Assembly: GCF_031844705.1 (NCBI RefSeq)
Contig: NZ_CP134609.1
Coordinates: forward strand, 7,316,001-7,380,000
DNA: 64,000 nt
Source: Streptomyces sp. ITFR-16
GTDB taxonomy: Bacteria; Actinomycetota; Actinomycetes; Streptomycetales; Streptomycetaceae
Reading direction: 5' to 3'
The notes below the pieces were generated by a model that was given only the letters and a program-made list of their open reading frames with translations, was not told where the DNA came from and made no database searches. Position numbers and translations under genes: made by a program. Below are positions 1-7,299 of the stretch, one piece after another (the first letter of the stretch is position 1; each line of letters begins with the position of its first letter).

Positions 1-201
1 CTGCTCGGCGGCACCGTCCGCCGGACCGGCCGCACGGTCGTCATGGTCACCCACGACCCCGTGGCCGCCGCCCACGCGGACGAGGTCGTCTTCCTCGCCG
101 ACGGCCGGCTCGTCGACCGGATGCCGGGCCCCACCGCCGAACGCGTACTCGACCGCCTCAAGGCCTTCGACCCCGCACCGAACACCCAGGGCACGCCATG
201 A
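1..201 (+). CDS. ABC transporter ATP-binding protein, C-terminal fragment
   Basis: Only the last 66 codons lie in the window; the gene enters from the left edge. The fragment carries the H-loop motif (MVTHDP, residues 15-20), followed by the usual 'ADEVVFLADGRLVD' type strand of ABC ATPases. The Walker and signature motifs lie upstream, outside the window. It would energise the FtsX-type permease that follows: its TGA overlaps the permease ATG in an ATGA junction, so the two are translationally coupled. This is the typical MacB-like ATPase/permease pair of actinobacteria. The substrate cannot be told from the sequence. Confidence 0.9.
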   Translation: MLGGTVRRTGRTVVMVTHDPVAAAHADEVVFLADGRLVDRMPGPTAERVLDRLKAFDPAPNTQGTP

Positions 202-2768
202 CCGGCACCCGCGCCACCGTGCGCCTCAGCCTCTCCTCGCTCCGGACCCACCGGCGCCGGTTCGCCGGCACCCTGACCGCCGTCCTGCTGGGCGTCGCCT
301 TCCTCACCGGCACTCTCGTCATGGGGGACACCCTGCGCGCGAGCTTCGACACGATGTTCGGCAACGCGGCGAGCGGCACCGACGCGGTCGTCCGCAGCAC
401 CAACGTCGTCACCGTCTCCGGCGAGTCCCAGGGCACCCGGCAGCCCGTGAGCACCGCACTCGCCGCACGCATCCGCGCACTGCCCCAGGTCGCCGCGGCC
501 GCCCCCGTCGTCCAGGGCGCCGGCCAGCTGATCGGCGCCGACGGCAAGCCGATCGGCGGCCAGGGGCCGCCCACCCTCGCCGGGAACTGGATCGACGACC
601 CGCAGCTCAACCCGTACCGGCTCGCCGAGGGCCGCGCCCCCGCCGCGCCCGGCGAGGTCGTCGTCAACCGGGGCACCGCCGTCAAGGGCGGACTCGGGAT
701 CGGCGACACCACCGTCCTGCGCACCCCGGACCCGGTCCGCGTCACCGTCGTCGGCCTGGCCACCTTCGGCGGCGAGGACGGCATGGCGCAGGTGACCTAC
801 ACCGGCATGACCCTCGCCGACGCCGAGAGGCACCTCACCGCCGCGCCCGGCCGGGCGTCCAGCATCCAGGTGCGGGCCGGACCAGGCACCGGTCAGCGGG
901 AACTCGTGGACGCCCTGCGGCCCGTGCTGCCCCCGGACACCGAGGCCATCACCGGGCAGGCGTCGGCCGCCGAGAACCAGGACATGATCTCCGGCGCCTT
1001 CCTCAGCCTGTTCACCACGCTCCTGCTGGTGTTCTCCGGCATCGTGCTGCTGGTCGCGACCTTCTCCATCCACAACACCTTCGCCGTCGTCGTCGCCCAG
1101 CGCACCCGCGAGAACGCCCTGCTGCGCGCACTCGGCGCCTCCCGCCGGCAGATCCTCGGCTCGACCCTGACCGAGGCGGGCGTCGTCGGCGTGCTCGCCT
1201 CCGCGGCCGGTCTGGCCGGGGGCATCGCCATCGCCGCCGGGCTCCAGGCGCTCTTCCCGGCCATCGGCTTCCCGTTCCCCGAGGGCCCGCTCGTCATCAG
1301 CGGGGTGTCCCTGCTGCTGCCGCTCGCGGTCGGTGTGCTCGTCTGCGCCGGCTCCGCCCTCGTCCCCGCCGTCCACGCCGGACGCACCACACCCCTGGCC
1401 GCCCTGCGCGAGAGCGCGGTCGACGACTCGGCCGCCTCCCGGACCCGGGCGTACACCGGGCTCGTGCTGCTCCTCGCCGCTGTCGCGGTCACCCTCACCG
1501 GTGCGCTCGCCCTCCCCTCCGTCTGGCTGTCGGGCGCCGGCGCCGTCCTGACGCTCGTCGCCTTCGTCGTGCTCGGCCCGGCCGCCTCCTCGTACGCCGT
1601 ACGCGTCCTCGGCGCGCCGCTCGGCCGGCTGCGCGGCGCCACCGGGCACCTCGCCCGGCGCAACGCGCTGCGCAGCCCCAAGCGGACCGCGTCGACGGCG
1701 ACCGCCCTGATGACCGGGGTCGCGGTGGTCTCGCTGTTCACGGTGTTCGGGGCCTCGCTGAAGGCCACCATGAACCAGACCGTCGACCGGTCCTTCGCCG
1801 GTGACCTCGCCATCAGCGCCCCCTCCTTCGGCGCGGGCGGCAGCGGCCTCAGCCCCCGGCTCGCCCCGGCCGTCGCCCGGCTCCCCGAGGTGGACACGGC
1901 CGTCGGCCTCGGCAAGGGCGTCGCGGAGGTCGACGGCTCCGGACGCGCCCTCACGGTCACCGACCCGGCCGCCCTGGCCAGGGTCCTCGACCTCGGCCGG
2001 ACCGACGGCTCGATGGCGGACCTCGGCCCGGACGGGATCGCCGTCTCCGGCCACGAGGCGGACCGGAGGGGTCTGCGCACCGGCTCCACCACGCGCCTCA
2101 CCTTCGCCGACGGCCAGGAGCGGACCTTCACCGTGCGGGCCGTGTACGGGCAGGCGGAGCCGGCCGGGGACTACGTCATCACCCGTCAGGCCTGGGCGCC
2201 CCACCGAGGGCAGGACTCCGACTCGCTCGTCGCCGTCTCCTTCGAGGACGGGGTCCCGGCTGCCGACGGCCGTGCCGCGGTCGAGAAGACCGCCGCCGCG
2301 TACGGGAACCCGGACGTCCAGACCCGGAGCGAGTACGCGCAGTCCTCGGCCGGCGGCATCGACATGATGCTCACCCTGGTCTACGCCCTGCTCGCGCTCG
2401 CGGTGCTGATCGCCCTCCTCGGCATCGCGAACACCCTCACCCTGGCCCTCCACGAGCGCACCAGGGAACTGGGCCTGCTGCGGTCCGTCGGACAGACCAG
2501 GAAGCAGCTGCGGGCCATGGTCCGCTGGGAGTCCGTGCTGGTCGCCGCGTTCGGCACGGCCGGGGGCCTGCTGCTGGGCGGCTTCCTCGGCTGGGTCCTG
2601 GTCAAGGCGTCCGAAGGCACGGGCGACACGGCGTTCGCCTTCGCCCTCCCACCGCTGCGGCTCCTGGTGGTCGCCCTCGTCGGCATCGCCGCGGGCGCGC
2701 TCGCCGGCCTGCGTCCCGCCCGCCGGGCGGCCCGGCTGGACGTGCTCCTCGCCATCGCCGCCGACTAG
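198..2768 (+). CDS. ABC transporter permease, two FtsX-like domains
   Basis: The 856-residue membrane protein has an N-terminal transmembrane helix (about residues 22-45), a long extracytoplasmic region, a first FtsX core (about 265-400; motif QRTRENALLRALGASRRQ), a central pair of helices, a second extracytoplasmic region and a second FtsX core (about 720-850; motif LHERTRELGLLRSVGQTRKQ). This duplicated FtsX layout is typical of actinobacterial MacB-like or lipoprotein-release type permeases that do not transport by the classical alternating pore. The start is fixed by the ATGA overlap with the ATPase gene. Nothing nearby reveals the substrate. A strong hairpin follows the stop. Confidence 0.9.
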   Translation: MTGTRATVRLSLSSLRTHRRRFAGTLTAVLLGVAFLTGTLVMGDTLRASFDTMFGNAASGTDAVVRSTNVVTVSGESQGTRQPVSTALAARIRALPQVAAAAPVVQGAGQLIGADGKPIGGQGPPTLAGNWIDDPQLNPYRLAEGRAPAAPGEVVVNRGTAVKGGLGIGDTTVLRTPDPVRVTVVGLATFGGEDGMAQVTYTGMTLADAERHLTAAPGRASSIQVRAGPGTGQRELVDALRPVLPPDTEAITGQASAAENQDMISGAFLSLFTTLLLVFSGIVLLVATFSIHNTFAVVVAQRTRENALLRALGASRRQILGSTLTEAGVVGVLASAAGLAGGIAIAAGLQALFPAIGFPFPEGPLVISGVSLLLPLAVGVLVCAGSALVPAVHAGRTTPLAALRESAVDDSAASRTRAYTGLVLLLAAVAVTLTGALALPSVWLSGAGAVLTLVAFVVLGPAASSYAVRVLGAPLGRLRGATGHLARRNALRSPKRTASTATALMTGVAVVSLFTVFGASLKATMNQTVDRSFAGDLAISAPSFGAGGSGLSPRLAPAVARLPEVDTAVGLGKGVAEVDGSGRALTVTDPAALARVLDLGRTDGSMADLGPDGIAVSGHEADRRGLRTGSTTRLTFADGQERTFTVRAVYGQAEPAGDYVITRQAWAPHRGQDSDSLVAVSFEDGVPAADGRAAVEKTAAAYGNPDVQTRSEYAQSSAGGIDMMLTLVYALLALAVLIALLGIANTLTLALHERTRELGLLRSVGQTRKQLRAMVRWESVLVAAFGTAGGLLLGGFLGWVLVKASEGTGDTAFAFALPPLRLLVVALVGIAAGALAGLRPARRAARLDVLLAIAAD

Positions 2769-2780
2769 GCCGGACGGACA

Positions 2781-2812
2781 GGAGCGGGACGCCCGTCCGG
2801 GCGTCCCGCTCC
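2781..2812. terminator. Bidirectional intrinsic terminator hairpin
   Basis: A perfect 15-bp inverted repeat (arms 2781-2795 and 2798-2812, two unpaired bases between them) sits between the convergent permease gene and the ATP-binding protein gene. It has no U-tract, as is common in Streptomyces. It can serve both strands. Confidence 0.75.
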
Positions 2813-2819
2813 CGCCGCC

Positions 2820-3341
2820 TCAGCCCACCGCCGCCGACCGGGCCGTCGAAGGCGGCGCGCCCTCCGGCGCCATGACACCGCTCAGGTCGAACGGCCCGTC
2901 GGTCGTCGCGCCGTACAGCACATGCGGGGGCCGCGCGGCGTACGGGGAGTGCGTGGGAAGGGTGAACCAGACGACCTTGCCCGCACCGCCCCGGGGACGG
3001 ACGCCCCAGCTCTCACTGACCGCGGCGATCAATGCGAGCCCGCGCCCCGAGGTGCTGGAGTCGTCGGCCTCGCGCACGGTCGGCAGCCGTGGGTCGTGGT
3101 CATGGACGGACACCGTCAGCCGTTCGAGGAGCAACTCGATCTCGACGGTGCATGATTTGTCCGGCTGTGCATGCCGGTGGACGTTGGTCAGGAGTTCGGT
3201 GACGCCGAGCGCTGCCTGGTCGATCAGAGGATCGAGATGCCAGTAGCGCAACTGCGCCGAGATGATTCTGCGGACCTGACCGATCCGCGACGGCAGGGCC
3301 TGGAGCTCCACCGTGCAGTGCCTGCTTGGCTCGCTGATCAC
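2820..3341 (-). CDS. ATP-binding protein, anti-sigma factor (HATPase_c) family
   Basis: The protein has about 173 residues and resembles the RsbW/SpoIIAB-like GHKL ATPases that are abundant in Streptomyces. The N-box is visible (VTELLTNVHRHA), as are a D-x-D segment (VHDHDPRLP) and a G-box (TSGRGLALI). Such proteins bind and inhibit sigma factors or act as regulatory kinases of anti-anti-sigma proteins. I prefer the GTG at 3341 because a GGGGAG ribosome-binding site lies 9 nt upstream; a longer frame opens at 3395 without a site. No sigma factor or antagonist gene is adjacent, so the partner is unknown. Confidence 0.75.
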   Translation of the reverse strand: MISEPSRHCTVELQALPSRIGQVRRIISAQLRYWHLDPLIDQAALGVTELLTNVHRHAQPDKSCTVEIELLLERLTVSVHDHDPRLPTVREADDSSTSGRGLALIAAVSESWGVRPRGGAGKVVWFTLPTHSPYAARPPHVLYGATTDGPFDLSGVMAPEGAPPSTARSAAVG

Positions 3342-3526
3342 GGCTGCGACTCCCCGAAATAGGTCCGGAAGAAGACGAAGGAACGGATCCAGCACATGCG
3401 TTCTGCTGATTCCGGGCCGGCGGCCTGGATCACAGTGTCACCGCCGGTACACCATGAGTGACGTGACTCCAATGTCGCTCAGGGCCCACGGCTCCGCAAC
3501 TCGCGGTGTCCCCCGCCCCCGCCGTG

Positions 3527-3844
3527 TCAGCCGCCCCGCCCGCCCGCGCTGCGCAGCGCCTCCAGGAACCGCCGCGCGGGCGCGGCGTCGTCGGGCTTGC
3601 CGTCGAGCCGCCGCATCGTGAGCCGGTACCGCGTCCCGTTGACCCGCGCCACCGTCGCGTCCGCCCCCGCGAACCACGGTCTGCCCGCGCTCACCGTCCC
3701 CACCGGGGCGCTGTCGATCTCCGTGCCGTAGCTGGTCAGCAGGGCCAGCCGGCCGTCCTTGACCGTCACCTGCCCGGCCCGGGTGAGCGAGCGCGCCCAC
3801 CGGTCGATCCGTACGCCCGTCTCGCTGAACTCCGTTTCGGACAT
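3527..3844 (-). CDS. Hypothetical protein, 105 aa
   Basis: I do not recognise a family. The ATG at 3844 has a good GAAGGGG site about 7 nt upstream, and the reading frame shows normal Streptomyces codon bias. The product is soluble and mixed alpha/beta, with a run of short strands in its second half (TYGTEID..., TRYRLTMRRLDG), and it ends in a Gly/Arg tail. There is no signal peptide or membrane segment. It stands alone between an anti-sigma-type ATPase and the divergent Cds1-like gene. The frame stays open further upstream to 4249, but that extension overlaps the divergent gene and is probably not translated. Confidence 0.6.
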   Translation of the reverse strand: MSETEFSETGVRIDRWARSLTRAGQVTVKDGRLALLTSYGTEIDSAPVGTVSAGRPWFAGADATVARVNGTRYRLTMRRLDGKPDDAAPARRFLEALRSAGGRGG

Positions 3845-4073
3845 GGCCCCTTCGCCCCCTTCGTCACGCCTCTGAGAGGAAGTGTGCCCATCCGTGGCCG
3901 TACGCACCAGAGGCGGGAACGGGACGCGGCGGCGCATTCGTGCCACCCCGCCCCGGCGGCGCCGGGCCCGCAACACCAAGGCAGGGCTATGGAGGATCAA
4001 AGTCAATGTTTGTGCAGGTAGGGGGCATATCGTGGGGGCCGTCGAGACCGGTCGCACGAGGAGAAGCACGCAG

Positions 4074-5225
4074 ATGGACACGAGTGAGCACAGGCCCGGC
4101 GGCGAACCCGTCGCGACCGTCGACATCGACCGCACCGACCTGGAATACCGGGCCTGGCTCAAGGAGGCCGTCCGCAAGGTCCAGGCCGACGCCAACCGCT
4201 CGGCCGACACCCATCTGCTGCGCTTCCCGCTGCCCGAGAGCTGGGGCATCGACCTCTACCTCAAGGACGAGTCCACCCACCCCACGGGCAGCCTCAAACA
4301 CCGGCTGGCGCGCTCGCTCTTCCTGTACGGGCTCTGCAACGGCTGGATCCGTCCCGGCAAGCCCGTGATCGAGGCGTCGAGCGGATCGACCGCCGTCTCG
4401 GAGGCGTACTTCGCCAAGCTGATCGGGGTGCCGTTCATCGCGGTGATGCCCCGCACCACCAGCCCCGAGAAGTGCCGTCTCATCGAATTCCACGGCGGGC
4501 GCTGCCACTTCGTCGACGACTCGCGCCGGCTGTACGAGGAGTCCGCCACGCTCGCCGCGGAGTCCGGCGGGCACTACATGGACCAGTTCACCTACGCCGA
4601 GCGGGCCACCGACTGGCGGGGCAACAACAACATCGCCGAGTCGATCTACCAGCAGCTGAGGCTCGAAAGGTACCCCGAGCCCACCTGGATCGTCGCCACC
4701 GCGGGCACCGGCGGCACCTCGGCGACCATCGCGCGCTATGTGCACTACATGCAGCACGACACCCGGATCTGCGTGCCCGACCCGGAGAACTCCTGCTTCT
4801 TCGACGGCTGGACGCACCACGACCCCCTGGCCACCAGCGACTGCGGCTCGCGCATCGAGGGCATCGGCAGACCGCGCATGGAGCCGAGCTTCGTCCCGGG
4901 TGCCATCGACCGGATGATGAAGGTCCCGGACGCGGCCAGCGTCGCCGCCGTACGCGCCCTGGAGCGGTCCATCGGGCGCAAGGCGGGCGGCTCCACCGGC
5001 ACCGGGCTGTGGAGCGCCTTCAAGCTGGTCGCCGAGATGCTGGGCCAGGGCCGCACGGGCAGCGTCGTCACCCTGTTCTGCGACCCGGGCGACCGCTATC
5101 TCGACAAGTACTACTCCGACGCCTGGCTGGCCGCGCAGGGCCTCGACATCGCCCCGTACGCCCGGACCATCGAGGACTTCCTGGCCACCGGCAACTGGCC
5201 CGGCCAGCAGCCCGGCCCGGTCTGA
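4074..5225 (+). CDS. PLP-dependent cysteine synthase-like protein, probable L-cysteine desulfhydrase (Cds1-like)
   Basis: The 383-residue fold-type II PLP enzyme belongs to the cysteine synthase/CBS family. The Schiff-base lysine lies in PTGSLKHRLA (about residue 71), the substrate loop is EASSGSTAVSEAYFAK, and a phosphate-binding loop reads ATAGTGGTSATI. The length and the C-terminal GGSTGTGLWSAFKLVAEM stretch resemble mycobacterial Cds1, which breaks cysteine into H2S, ammonia and pyruvate, more than CysK. The start at 4074 has a GAGGAG site and avoids an implausible Arg-rich extension back to 3882. It is monocistronic. An O-acetylserine sulfhydrylase role cannot be excluded. Confidence 0.85.
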   Translation: MDTSEHRPGGEPVATVDIDRTDLEYRAWLKEAVRKVQADANRSADTHLLRFPLPESWGIDLYLKDESTHPTGSLKHRLARSLFLYGLCNGWIRPGKPVIEASSGSTAVSEAYFAKLIGVPFIAVMPRTTSPEKCRLIEFHGGRCHFVDDSRRLYEESATLAAESGGHYMDQFTYAERATDWRGNNNIAESIYQQLRLERYPEPTWIVATAGTGGTSATIARYVHYMQHDTRICVPDPENSCFFDGWTHHDPLATSDCGSRIEGIGRPRMEPSFVPGAIDRMMKVPDAASVAAVRALERSIGRKAGGSTGTGLWSAFKLVAEMLGQGRTGSVVTLFCDPGDRYLDKYYSDAWLAAQGLDIAPYARTIEDFLATGNWPGQQPGPV

Positions 5226-5238
5226 GCGGTGGCCGGGG

Positions 5239-5718
5239 TCAGGCGGGAGCGGCGGTGAGCCGCCGGTCGAGGCTGCGCATCGCGTCGCGGAACGAGCGGC
5301 CCACCACCGCGCGCCCCCGCCGCAGGGCGAACCGGAACACCGGCGTTCCATCGGCGGCGAAGGTCCAGCGCACCCGCGTCCCGGTGCCGGCCGGGGTCAG
5401 CCGCCACTCCTCCACCAGGGCCCGCAGACCGGGGGCGTTCGAACTGTCGATCCGGTAGGCGTACCGCTCGGCCGGCTCCGCGGCGACGACCGTCTCGCGG
5501 AACACGACCCCGCCCCGCAGCCGCACCGCCCGGCCGGCGCCCCCGTCGGCCGGCACGGCGGCCGTCACCCCGGTGAACCAGCCGGGCCAGCCCTCGACGT
5601 CATCGGCCAGCGCCCGGTACACGGCGTCCGGAGGAGCGGACACCTCGGCGGCGAACACCAGCCGCAGGGGAGCGGTCCCGACGAAGTCGAGGCCCACGGA
5701 GCGGAGTCGGCGTGCCAT
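5239..5718 (-). CDS. SRPBCC family protein
   Basis: The 159-residue START/Bet v1-like (polyketide cyclase/dehydrase) domain protein has typical SRPBCC landmarks: an N-terminal strand and helix reading EVSAPPDAVYRALADDVEGWPGW, a middle strand set and a long C-terminal helix (RRGRAVVGRSFRDAMRSLDRRL). The ATG at 5718 is preceded by GGGAGGT at 8 nt; an in-frame upstream ATG at 5748 is less likely. These proteins bind hydrophobic ligands, and the ligand is not evident here. A second, unrelated-looking SRPBCC gene follows upstream on the same strand. Confidence 0.75.
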   Translation of the reverse strand: MARRLRSVGLDFVGTAPLRLVFAAEVSAPPDAVYRALADDVEGWPGWFTGVTAAVPADGGAGRAVRLRGGVVFRETVVAAEPAERYAYRIDSSNAPGLRALVEEWRLTPAGTGTRVRWTFAADGTPVFRFALRRGRAVVGRSFRDAMRSLDRRLTAAPA

Positions 5719-5812
5719 GGATCGCACCTCCCGTGCGGTCGGCGGCAAACGGGGCCGCGCACACCATAGCTGTCACTCCGTCAGATGTCGTCCCCCCGGG
5801 CGCACCACGCCC

Positions 5813-6265
5813 TCAGGCGTACGGCTGGGCCGGCCGGTCGAGCATGGAGTCCAGCACCCGGCCGAAGACGCGCCGCCCGGCGGCGGCGATCAGCGGGTCC
5901 GCCCAGCGCGGCAGGAACCGCACCCCCAGCTCCTCCACCCACACCACATGGGAGCCCGCACGGTTGGGGTACACATCGATCGACGCCCGGCCGAGCACCA
6001 CCCGGCCGCGCTTCTCCAGCCGGCACATCCCGGCCCGGCTGCCCGACGGCGGCGACCACCGGACGACCTCCATCGGGTCGTCGAACGCCACCGGACCCAT
6101 CCCGGTACGCGCCACGAACACCGTCCCGGTCCGTGTCGGCAGCCCGGTCGGCACCGTGATCGTCGTCAGCGGCACATGCGCGGCGTGCCGCTCCCAGTCC
6201 GTCACCCGGCGCCAGGACTCGGCTGCGGGCAGAGGGGTGAAGCGCTCGATCCGGAAGACGGCCAC
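5813..6265 (-). CDS. SRPBCC family protein
   Basis: The 150-residue single-domain SRPBCC protein opens with the classic N-terminus AVFRIERFTPLPAAESWRRVTDWERH and ends in a helix with LPRWADPLIAAAGRRVFGRVLD. The gene starts with GTG, and a TAGGAT -10 hexamer ends 6 nt before it, so the transcript should be leaderless. The protein is a sibling of the neighbouring 5239-5718 gene but clearly diverged from it. The ligand is unknown; no pathway genes surround it. Confidence 0.75.
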   Translation of the reverse strand: MAVFRIERFTPLPAAESWRRVTDWERHAAHVPLTTITVPTGLPTRTGTVFVARTGMGPVAFDDPMEVVRWSPPSGSRAGMCRLEKRGRVVLGRASIDVYPNRAGSHVVWVEELGVRFLPRWADPLIAAAGRRVFGRVLDSMLDRPAQPYA

Positions 6266-6271
6266 ACCACG

Positions 6272-6277
6272 ATCCTA
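6272..6277 (-). promoter_or_regulatory. -10 element of a leaderless promoter
   Basis: On the minus strand the hexamer TAGGAT lies six bases before the GTG start at 6265. This places the transcription start on the start codon. No clear -35 box is visible. Confidence 0.5.
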
Positions 6278-6319
6278 GGGCGTGACGGCGCTGCCGCGAG
6301 CGGAGCGGAATCGGCGGCC

Positions 6320-7162
6320 TCAGCCCTGCGCGGGCTCGCCGGCCCCGTCGCGGCCCGCGACCAGCAGACCGGGCAGATGCTCCTCGATCTCCTCGCGGGC
6401 CCCGTCGGACAGCCCCGCGTCCGTGACGAACGTACTCACCCGGTCCAGCGTGGCGAACGAACTCAGCCCCACCGTGCCCCACTTGGTGTGGTCGGCGACG
6501 ACCACCACCAGGCGCGCGGACTGCACGAAGCGGCGGTTGGTCTCCGCCTCGGCGAGGTTCGGCGTGGACAGCCCCGCCTCAACGGAGATCCCGTGCACAC
6601 CGAGGAAGAGCACATCGAAGTGGAGCGTGGCGATCGCCTGGTCGGCGACCGGGCCGACCAGCGAGTCGGACGGGGTCCGCACCCCGCCGGTGAGCACCAC
6701 GGTCGCGGCCCCGGGCCGGGCGCCCGGCGTACCGGGCCGCTGCGCGGCGTGGAACACATCGGCGACCCGCACCGAGTTGGTCACCACGGTCAGATCCGGA
6801 ACGTCCAGCAGATGCTGGGCCAGCGCATAGGTCGTGGTGCCCCCGGACAGGGCGATCGCGCTGCCGGGCACCGCCATCGCGGCCGCCGCCCGGGCGATGT
6901 CCTCCTTGGCGGTGAGCTCCAGCGTCGACTTGGCCTCGAAACCGGGCTCGTGCGTGCTCGCCTCGACCACCGGCACCGCGCCGCCGTGCACCTTCTCGAT
7001 GACACCCTGGCGGGCCAGCGCGTCCAGGTCCCGGCGCACGGTCATGTCCGACACGTTCAGCCGGCGGGTGAGCTCGTTGACCCGGACCCCGCCGCGCCTG
7101 CGCACCTCGTCCAGGATCAGCGCACGCCGCTGCTCCGCGAGCAGATTCTGATTCTCGCTCAA
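6320..7162 (-). CDS. DeoR/GlpR family transcriptional regulator
   Basis: The 280-residue protein has the DeoR winged helix at residues 8-60 (AEQRRALILDEVRRRGGVRVNEL, then LNVSDMTVRRDLDALARQG) and a C-terminal sugar-phosphate sensor domain. The sensor shows SGGTTTYALAQHL, VVTNS and FLGVHGIS-type segments and ends in VVVADHTKWG. Such regulators usually repress sugar catabolic operons and respond to a phosphorylated sugar. The start is TTG at 7162. No sugar genes are adjacent, so its target is probably elsewhere. Confidence 0.85.
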   Translation of the reverse strand: MSENQNLLAEQRRALILDEVRRRGGVRVNELTRRLNVSDMTVRRDLDALARQGVIEKVHGGAVPVVEASTHEPGFEAKSTLELTAKEDIARAAAAMAVPGSAIALSGGTTTYALAQHLLDVPDLTVVTNSVRVADVFHAAQRPGTPGARPGAATVVLTGGVRTPSDSLVGPVADQAIATLHFDVLFLGVHGISVEAGLSTPNLAEAETNRRFVQSARLVVVVADHTKWGTVGLSSFATLDRVSTFVTDAGLSDGAREEIEEHLPGLLVAGRDGAGEPAQG

Positions 7163-7299
7163 CGCCGGGCCCCGTCCTTCCCTCTGGCCGTGCAGAAGTG
7201 TCTCCGAACGGCCTCATCCTGCCACGCGGTGTCGCGGACCGTCGCACGGGGGAGATTCGGTGAGAGCGATGCGGAGACCGGCGCCCGTCCACGATTCTG

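Noticed and set aside
4074..5351. Long open frames antisense to the Cds1-like gene (3987-5351 minus and others)
   Set aside because: They are mirror frames of a strongly coding plus-strand gene, have no ribosome-binding site and no recognisable domains; high-GC DNA produces such frames everywhere.
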